In this document: positions 24,996 through 37,283 of the stretch, piece after piece
Layout of the letters: every line of letters begins with the position of its first letter
Numbering within the stretch: the stretch's first letter is position 1
Assembly: GCA_007570785.1 (NCBI GenBank)
Contig: ML662449.1
Coordinates: 16,917,252-16,981,251, forward strand
Length of the DNA: 64,000 nt
Direction: 5' to 3'
DNA from: Antilocapra americana
Taxonomy: Eukaryota > Chordata > Mammalia > Artiodactyla > Antilocapridae
Made by a program: the position numbers and the translations under genes
The notes under the pieces: generated by a model
Database searches by the model: none
Seen by the model: the letters and a program-made list of their open reading frames with translations, nothing else
Told to the model about the DNA's origin: nothing

Positions 24996-25830
24996 TTCCT
25001 GAAACATCTCCTTGTTACCTTAATATCAACTAACCAGATAATTACGCAAGAATTGATTGTGACCTGATTACACAGTTCACATGCTGTGACCTCCTCCCTT
25101 ATACTTTTTTAAGAAACCCTTCCCTGAAAGTCACTGGGGAGTTAGGATCTTTTGAACATGAGCTGCCAGTACTCCTTTTTTGGTCTCTTAAAATGTACTT
25201 TCCTTCACCACAACTCAGCATAAGTATATTGACTTTGCTGCCCATCAAATGAATAAACCAAATTTTAATTCAGTCACACTGTCAATCATACAGAAATCCC
25301 TGCTACTGTAACCACATGGAGAAAAGATTTGACTCAAGCTGACCAATAAGAATATTTGAGTTCATGGCCTAATAATTACTTAAAAGATGATTAAGTCATA
25401 GCAGTGGCAAGCAGAATCTTCTTGTGATTTTCAAGGATCATTGGAAAAATTTGAGTATCCTATAGTATAAAATTACTTTCATTTTTATTGTAAGAGACAC
25501 AAGTGCTAGTGATGACTGCATTCATTATGTAGAAGAATCTTTCTGGAAATGAAGTTGAATTACTGTGGGAGGACAAATCAAGAGACAAAGAGAAAGACCC
25601 AGGGTAGGTGAGTCATTGATGTCCAAATCAGGTTGTATCTTACATTAGCATTCACTTGGCCTTCCAAATACCAAAATCCGATAAATCTCCCTTGACCTTT
25701 AAAATTTATTTAAAGACTAATTTGTGTTGTTTTTTATTAATTAAAATCTAAAACACACACTGATAATAGGTTCAGAATTATTTAAGTATCTTCTACATAT
25801 TAACCCAGTAAAAAACAAAGTTATGTTCAA
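24996..25830. other. Unassigned DNA
   Basis: No gene or repeat recognised. Confidence 0.5.
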
Positions 25831-25840
25831 TGCAAGATTG

Positions 25841-26061
25841 TCCACTGCTAAGTCACTTCATTCATATACAACTACTTGCAACCCTATGCACTGTAGCCCG
25901 CCAGGCTCTTCTGTGCATGGGATCTTCCAGGCAAGAATACTGGAGTGGATTGTCATGCCCTCCTCCAGGGGATCTTCCTGGCCCAGGGATGGAACTTGCG
26001 TCTCTATTGTCTCCTGCGTTGGCAGGCAGGTTCTTTACCACTAGGGCCACCTGGGAAGCCC
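25841..26061 (-). mobile_element. Bov-tA SINE with perfect target-site duplication
   Basis: Full element in reverse: body at low coordinates, tRNA-Glu-type head ending in GGGCCACCTGGGAAGCC at 26044-26060. Flanked by TGCAAGATTG at 25831-25840 and again at 26062-26071, a perfect 10-bp target-site duplication that fixes both ends. Confidence 0.97.
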
Positions 26062-26071
26062 TGCAAGATTG

Positions 26072-28092
26072 CCTACTTCTTTTCTACTTAGCAGCACCCT
26101 TATCCTTTCAAATGAATCTTTTACTATATATTAAAAAAGCTCATGTTAAATGATTTGATATTAGAATTATTGAGCTCCATGTCCACTTCTTTTGTTTCCA
26201 ATTGTTGTTATATACTAGTATTTAATTATCTTTTTTTTTCTAATAATATCTGATTAACTTAACTGCTTATTCATCTTCCTAGAAATAATGATGGTCATAT
26301 TGCTACTAAGATCCGCAGACTGATCAAATCAATTAATACATATAAAGTATTTTTAAAACCATACAGCATCACACAAATAGGAAATTTACAATTGTTTTTA
26401 AATTATGAGGTTAATAGAATTTAATAAAATTTTAATAGGAAAAAAATTTTAACTCTTCTTCTCCTGGTAATTACTTTTAATAAACATATTTCCAAGGCAT
26501 TTTATTAATATCAGGAAAACAGAATGCAGAGATCTCTATCATTTTACCATGTAATCAAATGGTAGTTTAATTACCTGACAGTTTGAGTTGATATTTAAAA
26601 TGAATTTTTAATGCTCTCGCTATATTGATTTATATTTTGAATTGTGATTTCAAATATTACTCAAGTATGCAAATCCTTTAACTCTCATTTTCATTGAATA
26701 ACTGTAGGAAGAATTCTAATTGCAATGCAAATCACACTTGTTTATGTGAATATGTGGTTTTGCCTCAGAGAAGTTATGAATTAATTTGCTTTTAGTGAGA
26801 AAAGTAATTTGAGCACAAAGAATCAGAAAATAGGTGAAAGTGGAAATAAAACATCTTGATCATCTAAGAGGGCTTAAGGAAAAAGGCATAGTATACTATT
26901 TTTTGTGTGTTTCAAAACATTATGTTGTTGCACATGTTACATTTTAGGAAATATAATGCTACCTATAATATAATTAAATTTGATTATGTTCTTATTTTTA
27001 ATATAAAATATAAGTATATATGTGCTATTCACAATGGAGAAATAATGAAAACATATATGTATGTATATGTATTTAACTTCCTATATTCTAAATCTGGCTG
27101 TTTCATTTGACCTTAAATGAACTGGTTGTACACATTTCCATTTCTTCAAGATTATTTGTATAAATATTTTCTGAATTCTTAGAAAATTAAGAAATAGGCT
27201 TAAGATTATGTGAGCTGGAGAAACATCTGCCAAACAATATTCCACAAATTACTAGTTATGAAAAATGTTAATAGTTGATTGTCCCAAACTCTATAAAGCT
27301 TTGGGACATCATTATTAAGCAAAATCTTCAACATGCTAATCTTTTAAAAAAATCACTTGAGTTAAAAACATACCAATTTTTTTTAATTAGCCACAATAAA
27401 ATACGGATATATTTTTATAATCTCAAAGTTTTGTTTTCAGAAAGGTCCATTTGTTTTTATATTTAAAATGATAAAACAATACTTTCTTTGAGTGAAATAT
27501 GAAGAGGAATCATTTAAAATCAGTGAAAGGGCCATTCTGACTCAGAGATTTGTTTCTTGAGAGGGCATTCATTGCAACATATAACTAGTCTACCCTAAGT
27601 AATCAGGAGAAGAGGTTGAAGTGGGCTCTGAAGAGTCTATTACACTCATACAAAATACTGTTAGTACAGTTTTTACTACTGTTACTAGCCAACTCTTCTG
27701 TGGGCAAACAATTTTCATCTGAAAACCACACTATGAGGTGAGTGTTAATTTACATGCTTTCTATGTATAAGGACTTGGAGGCACAGATGGCGCTCATTTG
27801 TAGTAGAATGGCCCCAGCATCACACTTCCACCCACTCTGCTCTTCCCCTGCTGCTCCCTGCTCAAGCAGTCAGGGAAGGAGTCTTGTAGAGAGTGACAAA
27901 GAGAAATAGCAAAGGAGACATAATAAAAGAAGAATGAGGAAGTCTACTTCAAAGTGAAAGATAAGGTGTGCTAATTTTCAAGAATCTAGAGATGAAAGGA
28001 ACCTCAAGCAATAGCCAGAGTAGCCTCTGCAGTACCAGAAGAACATTCATATATGTTTTCAAACTCTACTAAAGTAGAAATGAAAAGGACTC
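26072..28092. other. Unassigned AT-rich DNA with one MIR-like remnant
   Basis: Very AT-rich. Short random frames only. Confidence 0.5.
27727..27850 (+). mobile_element. MIR SINE remnant
   Basis: Matches the second half of MIR in order: CACACTATGAGGTGAGTGTT, then a GACTTGGAGGCACAGATGG block, then AGTAGAATGGCCCCAGCATC with CCACCCACTCTGC. Old and diverged, but the landmark order is convincing. Confidence 0.6.
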
Positions 28093-28383
28093 AGAAGACC
28101 CTGTGCAGAAGGCAATGGCACCCCACTCCAGTACTCTTGCCTGGAAAATCCCATGGGCTGGGAGGGCTGATGGGCTGACGTCCATGGAGTCGCTAAGAGT
28201 CAGACAGGACTGAATGACTTTACTTTCGCTTTTTACTTTCATGCAATGGAGAAGGAAATGGCAACCCACTCCAGTGTTCTTGCCTGGAGAATCCCAGGGA
28301 CGGGGGAGCTTAGTGGGCTGCCGTCTATGGGGTCGTACAGAGTCGGATACCACTGACACAACTTAGTAGCAGCAGCAGCAGCG
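28093..28383 (+). mobile_element. Bov-A2 SINE (dimer)
   Basis: Two BovA monomers in tandem (each with GGCAAT/GAAATGGCA-CCCACTCCAGT and TGCCTGGAGAATCCC-type blocks), joined by TTTACTTTCGCTTTTTACTT. The right monomer ends in TTAGTAGCAGCAGCAGCAGC, the AGC-repeat tail of Bov-A2. Non-autonomous, thought to be mobilised by BovB. Confidence 0.95.
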
Positions 28384-28927
28384 GAATACCCTGCAAGCAA
28401 ATAAAGAGAGACCAAGAGTGATGAGAGATATGAATACTCTTTTGGGACAGAATATACAATAGAGGTCAAAAAGGACTGGGTAGGGTCACAACTATGAGTC
28501 TTTTTGCTCCTGGCTAAATAGAACTTCAACATGTCCTGAATTCACGATGCTGAAAACTGAATACTAAATTGAAAGTTAAACATTAGAAATAATTTCTGTA
28601 ATAATTCATTATGATGACAAATTTCAAAATTCACTAGAGAAGCAAAAGGTTTACCTATTTAAAACCTAGTCTGCATGTCAGTTTTATGAATATATCAGAC
28701 ATTACACATTGTTTTGCAAATTGTGTATTCATTTCTTTTCTCCATTCATTACTGGCAGGTTCATAAATCAGTGATGCTTTTCATAGTCTTTTAAGATAAC
28801 TATTCTTAGTACTTTTCGATCTTTGTACCATATAAATCTATCAAAATTTCAAAAAATTAACAAAATTTAAATACAAATAAATTTTAAAATAAAAAGCAAA
28901 ATAAAATAATAAGTATTAGCTGTTTTC
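28384..28927. other. Unassigned AT-rich DNA
   Basis: No gene or repeat recognised. Confidence 0.5.
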
Positions 28928-29182
28928 TGGCTTCCCTCATAGCTAAATTGATATAGAATCCACCTGCAATGCAGAGACCCCCATGTTGGATCCCTGGGTC
29001 AGGAAGATCCCTTGGAGAAGGGATAGGCTACCCATTCCAATAGTCTTGAGCTTCCCTTGTGGCATAGCTGGTAAAGAATCTGCCTACAATGTGGGATACA
29101 TAGGTTCAATTCCTGGGTTGGGAAGATCCCCTGGAGTAGGGAAAGTCTACCTACTCCAGTATTCTTGCCTGCAGAGTTCTGT
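28928..29182 (+). mobile_element. Tandem pair of tRNA-Glu-type SINE heads
   Basis: Two truncated copies run head to tail: 28928-29047 (GGCTTCCCTCATAGC to CCCATTCCAATAGTCTTG) and 29048-29182 (AGCTTCCCTTGTGGCATAGC to TACTCCAGTATTCTTGCC). Both stop near the middle of the BovA body. This dimer arrangement recurs in ruminant genomes and is probably one composite SINE, but two insertions are possible. Confidence 0.85.
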
Positions 29183-29211
29183 TTTCTTATGTGACACAGA
29201 TTTTTCTTTTT

Positions 29212-30237
29212 TTTAAAAAATTTTCTTTACTTTATTGTGTTGGTTTTGCCATACATTGACATGAAACCGCCATGGGTTTACATATGCTCCCCCTCCAGAA
29301 CCCCCCTCCCTCCTCCCTCCAGATTCCCTCCCCTGGGTCATCTCGGTGCACCAGCCCCGAGCATTAGCCCTGGGCTGGCGATTGATTTCACATATGATAA
29401 TTAACATGTTTCAATGCCATTCTCCCATATCATCCCACCCTTGCCCTCTTCCACAGAGTCCACGAGTCTGTTCTATACATCTGTGTTTCTTTTGCCGTCT
29501 CGCATGCAGAGTTCTCTTTACCATCTTTCTAAATTCCATATATATGCGTTAGTGTACTGCATTGTTTTTCCTTCTGGCTTCCTTCACTCTGGATAATAGG
29601 CTCCAGTTCCGTCCACCTGAGTAGAACTGATTCAAATGTTTTTTTTTTTTTTTTTTTAATGCTGAGTAATATTCCATTGTGTACATGTACCACAGCTTTC
29701 TTATCCATTCGTCAGTTGATGGGCATCTAGGTTGCTTCCATGTCCTGGCTATTGCAAACAATGCAGCGATGAACATTGGGGTACACGTGTCTCTTTCAAT
29801 TCTGGTTTCCTCAGTGTGTGTGCCCAGCAGTGGGATTGCTGGGTCATATGGCAGTTCTATTTGCAGTTTTTTAAGGAATCTCCACACTGTTTTCCATAGT
29901 GGCTATACTAGTTTGCATTCCCACCAACAATGTAAGAGGGTTCCCTTTTCTCCACATCCTCTCCAGCATTTATTGCTTGTAGATTTTTGGATTGCAGCCA
30001 TTCTGACTGGTGTAAAGTGGTACCTCATTGTGGTTTTGATTTGCATTTCTCTGATAATGAGTGATGTTGAGCATCTTTTCATGTGTTTGTTAGCCATTTT
30101 TGTGTCTTCTTTGGAGAAATGTCTGTTTAGTTCTTTGACCCACTTTTTGATTGGGTCGTTTATTTTTCTAGCATGGAGCTGCAGGAGTTGCTTGTATATT
30201 TTTGAGATTAATTGTTTGTCCGTTGCTTCATCTTTTA
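29212..30237 (-). mobile_element. L1-BT LINE, 5'-truncated (last ~1 kb)
   Basis: Antisense to the window. Poly-T (tail) begins at about 29205-29220, then the 3'UTR with its C-rich strand of the polypurine tract (29289-29332), then the ORF2 C-terminus. Minus-strand open pieces at 29549-29887 and 29903-30097 match the C-terminal part of L1-BT ORF2 as seen at 47820-48347. A poly-T run at 29640-29657 interrupts coding as an internal lysine-codon expansion. Truncation at 30237 is typical of incomplete target-primed reverse transcription. Confidence 0.95.
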
Positions 30238-30860
30238 ATTAAATAAAATTATCATTTAAAAATTTTATGGAAAGTATTAACTTTTTCTTAATGTTTTTGA
30301 TGCATTTAGAATGACACCACACGAATAAATTGTTTAACTGGAGAGATTTTTGCTTAAAATTTAAATTATTAAAATATATACTAACAGATGATTCAAAGAT
30401 ATTCTAAACCTAAAAAACTCAGTATGCTTATTCTATGTAGATTAAACAATAAAGTATTACCAATATGTTATCAATTACATTCCTCTTTCTTGAAGCCAAA
30501 AGTAGATACTCCTGAAATTATTTTTTGATTTGTATCACTCCCAAACATTCATTGTTTACAGTGTTATTGTGTATGTATGCAACAAGGAGAATTACTATTC
30601 AAAGGTGTTCTAAACTAAATCTCTCAATTTGGGGTTTTTCAGAGCATATGGGTAATACAACTTTGAAACCTAAACGTATCTTGCAGACCCTGTCTCCTGT
30701 TTCTCTAATGGTCTTTAAAATTCAAGACACTAACTTTAGGGTCTGCTTTTTATTTTGGTTTCTGGTTTCTATTTTCTTTAGTTTTCTTTCCTTTTATTTT
30801 CCCTCTGAACTATATGGGTTTCAATTTATTAGGTTGGAAATTAATTAGTTGTTTACAACC
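30238..30860. other. Unassigned DNA
   Basis: No gene or repeat recognised. Confidence 0.5.
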
Positions 30861-30869
30861 CCTAGTTTA

Positions 30870-30990
30870 CCCACTCCAGTGCTCTTGCCTGGAGAATCCC
30901 AGGGACGACAGAGCCTGGTGGGCTGCCATCTATGGGGTCGCACAGAGTCGGGCACGACTGACGCAACGCAGCGCAGCAGCAGCAGCAACA
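30870..30990 (+). mobile_element. Bov-A2 SINE, 5'-truncated
   Basis: Right monomer only (CCCACTCCAGTGCTCTTGCC to CGCAGCAGCAGCAGCAACA). A 9-bp perfect target-site duplication CCTAGTTTA flanks it at 30861-30869 and 30991-30999. Confidence 0.96.
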
Positions 30991-30999
30991 CCTAGTTTA

Positions 31000-31257
31000 G
31001 AACACTGGCTTTCACCTCATGGTACTTTTATTCACTGCAATCTATCTTTGAAGCAGAAAGGCAATCCCTTTTCCCCACCTCTCAGCCTTCAGGGAAAGTC
31101 TGTCAGAGAATTAGAAAAGCCTAGTTAAGGCTATAAGAAAGGTCTGGTGCAGATTCAGTGAATGGCACAGTGAAGAATGGAGAGCCAATTGCTTTACACA
31201 GCATCTATACTGGAAAGGACCTCCCATTTGTAGATAAGCAAGAACACAGAAGTGGCG
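31000..31257. other. Unassigned DNA
   Basis: No gene or repeat recognised. Confidence 0.5.
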
Positions 31258-32240
31258 CTCAGTTCAGTTCAGTTCAGTTGCTAAGTCCTGTCAGACTCTG
31301 AGACCCCATGGACTGCAGCACGCCAGGCTTCCCTGTCCATCGCCATCTCCTGCAGCTTGCTCAAACTCATGTCCATTGAGTTGGTGTTGCCATCCAACCA
31401 TCTCATTCTCTATTGTTCCCTTCTCCTGCCTTCAATTTTTCCCAGTATCAGGGTCTTTTCTAATGACTCAGTTCTTCACATCAGGTGGCCAAGTATTGGC
31501 GTTTCAACTTTAGCATTAGTCCTTCCAATGAGTATTCAGGGCTGATTTCCTTTAGGATGGACTGGTTTGATCTCCTTGCCATCCAAGGAACTCTCAAGAG
31601 TCTTCTTCAACACTACAGTTCAAAGCATCAATCTTCAGTGCTCAAGTTTTGTTATAGTCCAACTCTCACATCCATACATGATTACTGGAAAAACCATAGC
31701 TTTGACTATATGGACCTTTGTTGGAAAAGTAATGTCTCTGCTTTTTAACATGCTGTCTAGGTTGTAATAGCTTTTCTTCCAAGGAGCAAGTGTCTTTTGA
31801 TTTCATGACTGCAGTCATAGCTTTTCTTCCAATAAGCAAGTGTCTCTTAATTTCATGGCTGCAGTCACCATTTGCAGTGATTTTGGGAGCCCCCCCAAAT
31901 AAAGTTTCTCACTGTTTCCATTGTTTCCCCATTTATTTACCATGAAGTGATGGGACCAGATGCCATGATCTTAGTTTTCTGTATGTTGAGTTTTAAGCCA
32001 ACTTTTTCACTCTCCTCTTTCACTTTCTTCAAGAGACTCTTTAGTCCTTCTTTGCTTTCTACCATAAGGGTGGTGTGATCTGCATATCTGAGGTTATTGA
32101 TATTTCTCCTGGCAATCTTGATTCCAGCTTGTGCTTCATCCAGCCTAGCATTTCACATGATGTACTCTGCATATAAGTTATATAAGTAAGGTGAGAGTAT
32201 ACAGCCTTGATGTACTCCTTTCCCTATTTATAATCAGTGG
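31258..32240 (-). mobile_element. BovB LINE, 3' ~1 kb, with internal duplication
   Basis: Starts with four TTCAGTTCAG-type units (3' terminus) and runs antisense through the C-terminal region to the RT YADD neighbourhood (TGATCTGCATATCTGAGG near 32077), ending near 32240. A 50-bp tandem duplication lies at 31767-31866. No intact frame. Confidence 0.94.
31767..31866. repeat. 50-bp tandem duplication inside BovB
   Basis: 31767-31816 and 31817-31866 align without gaps (ATAGCTTTTCTTCCAA to CATG-CTGCAGTC) with a few substitutions. Other BovB copies in this window have one copy of the block, so it arose after insertion or in this copy's source. Confidence 0.9.
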
Positions 32241-32433
32241 AGCTCAGTGTAGGGCAAAGATACGTATGGAGGTTCCAGTTAGCATGGAATGGCTTCATCA
32301 GTGGAGAAGAAATTTATCTTAGGATGAAAAGTTGTCTTGCCTACCTCCATGTTTGATTTCCTCAGTAGAAAATTTAAAGTGGCATAGGAATATCAGTATC
32401 CTGTTTTTTTCTAATCATATATCCAGTGGAAAG

Positions 32434-32634
32434 TGAGGTCGCTCAATCTTGTCCGATTCTTTGCGACCCCATGGACTGTAGCCAACCAGGCTTCTCTGTC
32501 CATGGGATTCTCCAGGCAACAGTACTGGAGTGGGTTGTCATTTCCTTCTCCAGGGGATCTTCCCGACCCAGGGATTGAACCAGAGTCTCCTGCATTGCGG
32601 GCAGACGCTTTACCCTCTGAGCCACCAAGGAAGC
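32434..32634 (-). mobile_element. Bov-tA SINE with target-site duplication
   Basis: Complete reverse copy, head end CTGAGCCACCAAGGAAGC. Flanked by ATATCCAGTGGAAAG (32419-32433) and ATATTCAGTGGAGAG (32635-32649), 15 bases with two differences. Confidence 0.96.
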
Positions 32635-32649
32635 ATATTCAGTGGAGAG

Positions 32650-33090
32650 ATAGTAAATTAAAGCTGGATGGGAGAAAATAGATAAAATATAAAGCCTGCT
32701 GTGTTTTAAGCATTTTAACGTAAAAGTGTGAATTAATCTTCAGAATAAGTCAAGTTGTTACCATTATAAAATTGATATAATTTAAGGTCATATTTAAAAA
32801 TCTGCATCAAAATAGATATACTTGTATTGTTTTATTAAAAAAGGATTAAGAAGGAAAAAATCATTATCAAAATTTAGTTTCCTGAAAACATTTTTTGATG
32901 TAACTTTTTAGTTATTACATAAGTATTACACTGTAAGAATTTAAGGAACTATAGATATCTATAATAATAAAATAATCACCATTCTTGGTAACTGCTCTTA
33001 ATTTTACACATACGTGTTTTTATATAAAATTTAAATTATATTCAGAAAAATATTTATTACTCTGACTTCACATTTTTCCAGCTTTACTTA
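32650..33090. other. Unassigned AT-rich DNA
   Basis: A very weak MIR-like order of landmarks at 32700-32800 is not strong enough to call. Nothing else seen. Confidence 0.45.
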
Positions 33091-33256
33091 TATCAGATGA
33101 ATGTGGAACTAAATTTAGGAAATAACTTTCTGAAGCTTTGGGTGTAAATGGGAAGAACTCCTCATCTAACAACTATCAGATGAATGTGGAACTAAATTTA
33201 GGAAATAACTTTCTGAAGCTTTGGGTGTAAATGGGAAGAATTCCTCATCTAACAAC
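33091..33256. repeat. 83-bp tandem duplication, nearly identical
   Basis: Units 33091-33173 and 33174-33256 start TATCAGATGAATGTGG and end ATCTAACAAC. They differ at one position (C at 33158, T at 33241). The unit is not part of a repeat family I know. The near identity implies a recent duplication. Confidence 0.97.
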
Positions 33257-35099
33257 TAGATCATATTAAGAATATGGAAAAGCAAAAATTAAAAGAAAAA
33301 AATCCCAATTATTTGCTCTACAAAGAACAGGAATAAGATTTGATAGACTAAAACCTGAGGTAGCATTGGAAAAAGAAAACAAACAATCTTGGGATAATCT
33401 GCAGTCCAAGAATGACAGACAAAGGAAACACTGCCTGTGGCAAGGAATTGTTAAAGGACTTTAGGGCCGTGGTTTCTAATACTCAGTTTCAGGTTGTTTG
33501 TTATGATACATTCAATCCTTGTTATCTCAAAGCCACTAATAAATAGTTCCTTCAGCATATATTTATTGATTATCAGCTATATATTCAACTTGTATTAGCT
33601 ATAAAATGATAAGCAGAAGTACATGAGAAACCTACTTTCATGGTTTAATTCTAATATGAGACTGACATTAACCACAGTATTATGCAAACAAACAATAAAT
33701 CTCAGCAATATTGGAAAGGGAAGACAGAATAGCTCTGAGACCATGTGACAGACCATTTGATCTATAGTAAGTATTAGCTTTGAAGAAGAAGAAGTCCTGT
33801 TTTTCAGACAGAGATGATGTAATTAATGTAGGGTAAATACAGGGCATCTTGTAAAGTGGGTGGTGACAAGCTGTAACGCAATTGTTAGGATGGCCACTTG
33901 CTATGTCAGTAGAGCAGATTGTGGGTTCTGTCAGTGGTAAGATCTTCTTCTCTCCATTGAGCACACTACAATCTGTCCTTATCTCTGTTTTTTGCTCTGA
34001 TAGAGTGCAGGTAAATAATGGGGCTATGAGAGAAGATAAGGTGTCTTTCCTTATTAACCTACTGGACTTCCCTTTGGTGCTCCATTTTTCTCAATTCATC
34101 CTTCATCTTTTCTTTTGAAAAATATTTCTTTAAATTTCAGACACGTGAAAGGACTTTTTCTAGTTTCCAGGGATGATATAGACTCCATTTTATATTGATT
34201 GAGTTATTTCAGAGTGAAATTTAGATACCCAAGGAAGTCAAGTGTCTTGTCCCAGAAGCACCACTCTTTACACTTGATTTTTTTAAGGCAATTAAAATGA
34301 AAATATTTATAAAGAATTTTTGAGCTCAGGGAATGGGAGCAATAATAAAAGCAGGGGAGCAGGGAAATAAATCAATTTTGAGAACCAATTCAAACTTAAA
34401 GAAGATTGTCCTTTATCTAAATTTAGAGGACATTCTAAAAGGAAACTTTTAAAAGGAGAGAGAGAAATGTCTGCAAATAATTGGTTGATTGTTTGCCTTG
34501 TCAAGGGAAAAAAAAAAAAAAGATAATGTCAGAGGAGTATAAGCTATTGAAGTCCCATAACTAGTTTAAAAAGAGAAGATAATATCCCATTAGTGTCTTT
34601 GATAGTAATTTTGTTAAAACTTTAAAAAGGAACCTTGTTATGAAGAAACATAATTGCCCCTGTGGAATACAAAGCCTCAATTACAAGTCATCTAAAGATA
34701 CAAAAATTTCTCAAGGCACCAATGATAAATTGAGAAAAATGCTGTTACTAGTATAAATACCTATAGTTAATTAAAAAATCAACCTTTCAGCTGAATGTGT
34801 CATGTTTTGCTCTGATATTATAAAATCATCTGAAAGAGGGCAAATTATCTGTGCAGATAATTTGAAATACATTTAAAATAAGTTATGTTATAAGCAACTT
34901 GTTTTAATTGCCTTTAGAACAATTGAAATTTCTTCCTTTTATACTTGGAAATTCCCAAGTAACATATCATAAATATAGAATTTCTTTAAAAATATTGAAT
35001 TACCTTGAGTAAAATTATTTTAATTTAAAAAGTCTTTCACAGCATTGTAATTCAATAGAATTCACTTTATCCAGGCCAGTCTGACTCCCTATGATCTTC
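33257..35099. other. Unassigned AT-rich DNA
   Basis: No gene or repeat recognised. Short frames only. Confidence 0.5.
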
Positions 35100-35182
35100 T
35101 TTTATTTTTTAATTAATTTATTTATTTGAAATGGAAAACAATTACTTTACAATACTGCAATAGTTTTTGCTATACATCAACT
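35100..35182 (-). mobile_element. L1 3'-end fragment (near half)
   Basis: TTTATTTTTTAATTAATTTA then CAATTACTTTACAATACTGC and TTTTTGCTATACATCAAC is the antisense tail of an artiodactyl L1. The rest lies beyond the BovB tail at 35486-35529. Confidence 0.75.
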
Positions 35183-35485
35183 ACAAGGAGATCAATCCTA
35201 AAGGAAATCAATCCTGAATACTCATTGGAAGGACTGATGCTGAAGCTGAATTTCGAATACTTTGGCCACCTGATTCAAAGAGCTGACTCATTATAAAAGA
35301 CCTTGATGCTGGGAAAGATTGAAGGCAGGAGGAGAAAGAGTCGACAGAAAATGAGATGGTTGGATGGCATCACTGACTCAATGGACATAAGTTTGAGCAA
35401 GCTCTGGGGGTTGGTGATGGATAGGGAAGCCTGGCATGCTGCAGTCCATGGGGTCGGAAAGGACTGAGTGACTGAACAACAGTAA
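35183..35485 (+). mobile_element. BovB LINE 3'-end fragment nested in an L1 tail
   Basis: Plus strand, from AATCAATCCTGAATACTCAT in the C-terminal coding region through GGATGGCATCACTGACTCAA to the terminal GACTGAGTGACTGAACAAC. L1 tail text sits on both sides, so this insertion split it. Confidence 0.92.
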
Positions 35486-35529
35486 CAACATAATCTACCA
35501 CACAGGTATATATGTGTCTCCCTGATCCT
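35486..35529 (-). mobile_element. L1 3'-end fragment (far half)
   Basis: ACCACACAGGTATATATGTG then CTCCCTGATCCTGAAC continues the L1 3'UTR that was interrupted at 35182. Confidence 0.65.
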
Positions 35530-37283
35530 GAACACACTCTGTCATAGCAACCAACCTTTTCTAACAAAATAAGAGACCACTCAACACATGGACATCATCA
35601 GATAGTCAACAATGAAATTAGATTGATAATATTCTTTGCAGCCAAAGTTGGAGAAGCTCTACACAGTCAGCAAAAACAAGACCTGGAGCTGACTATGGCT
35701 GAGCTGTGTATTGCAAAATTCAGACTTAAATTGAACGAAGTAGGGAAAACATCTAGACCATTTAAGTAAGACCTAAATCCAATCCTTTATGATTACAGAG
35801 TAGGGGTGACATATAGATTCAAGGGATTAGATCTAATAGAATGCTTGAAGAAATATGGACAGAGGTTCATCATATTGTACAGGAGGTGGTGATCAAAATC
35901 ATCCCAAAGAAAAAGAAATGAAAAACAAAAAAATGGTTGTCTGAGGAGGCCTTGCAAATAACTGAGAAAAGAAGAGAAGTGAAAGGCAAAGGAAAAAAGC
36001 AAAGTTATACCCATCTGAAGGCAGTTTTGGAGAATAGCAAGGAGAGGTAAGAAACCCTTTCTCAGTGATTAATGCAAATAAATAAAGGAAAACAATAGAA
36101 TGGGAAACACTAGAGATTTTTCCAAGAAAATTAGAGATACTAAGGGAATATTTCATGCAAAGATGGGCACAATAAAGGGTAGGAACAGCAAGGACCTAAC
36201 AGAAGAAGCAGAGATCAATAAGAGGTGGCAAATATACCCAGAAGAACTATGCAAAAAATGTCTTAATGGCCTGGATAACCATGGTGTTGTGGTCACTCAC
36301 CTAGAGCCAGATATCTTGGAGTGTGAAGTCAAGTGAGCCTTAAGAAGCATTACTATGAGCAAAACTAGTGGAGGTGATGGAATCCCAGCTGAGCTATTTC
36401 AAATCCTAAAAGATGATGTTTTAAAGTGCTGCATTAAATATGCCAACAAATCTGGAAAACGCAGCAGTTGCCACAGAACCAGAAAAGGTCAGTTTTCATT
36501 CCAATCCAAAGAAGGACAAAATCAAAGAATGTTCAAACTACCACACAATTGGATTCATTTCACATGGTAGCAAAGTAATGCTCAAATGCTTTCAAGCTAG
36601 GCTTCAACGGTACCTGAACCAAGAAGCTCCAAATGTACAAGGTAGATTCAGAAAAGACCCAGAAACCAGAAATCAAATTGCCAGTGGAAACAATGACAAA
36701 TTTTATTTTATTGGGCTCCCAAATCACTGCAGACTGAAACTGCAGCCATGAAATTAAAAGAGGCTTTCTTCTTAGAAGAAAAGCAATGAAAAATCTAGAC
36801 AGTACATTAAAAATCAGAGACTTCACTTTGCTGATAAAGGTCCATCTAATCAAAGCTATGGTTTTTCCAGTAGTCATGTATGGATGTGAGAGTTCAACCA
36901 TAAACAAGGCTAAGCATTGAAGAATACATGCTTTTGAATTGTGGTGCTGGAGAAGACTCTTGAGAGTCCCTTGGATTGCAAGGAGATCCAACCAGTAAAT
37001 CCTGAAAAAAATCAACTCTTGAATATTCACTGGAAGTACTAATGCTGGAGCTGAAGCTACAATACTTTGACCAACTGATGCAAAGAGATGACTCATTGGA
37101 TAAGACCTCAATGCTGAGATAGACTGAGGGCAGGAGGAGAAGAGGATGACAGAGGATGAGATGACAGGATGGCATCACTGACTCAATGGATATGAACTTG
37201 AACAAGGTCCGGGAGATAGTGAAGAACAGGGAAGCCTGGTGCTGTACTTCATGGGACTGCAGAGTTGGACATATCTTAGTGAC
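35530..37283 (+). mobile_element. BovB LINE, long copy with internal RT deletion
   Basis: Plus strand. It starts inside the endonuclease region (a GTCATAGCAACCAA block near 35540) and covers linker, fingers and early RT sequence (open pieces 36100-36336, 36355-36570, 36440-36751). It then jumps near 36685 from the ATCAAATTGCC block of early RT straight to the TGGAAACA block that lies after the YADD motif. The palm with YADD is therefore missing. The C-terminal part and 3' end follow to 37283 (GTGACTGAACAAC). Frames are broken. Confidence 0.92.

Noticed and set aside
28371..28383. AGC trinucleotide runs as possible expansion loci (also 30975-30986, 53580-53594)
   Set aside because: Normal Bov-A2 tails, short.
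32700..32800. Possible MIR
   Set aside because: Landmark order too weak to separate from AT-rich background.
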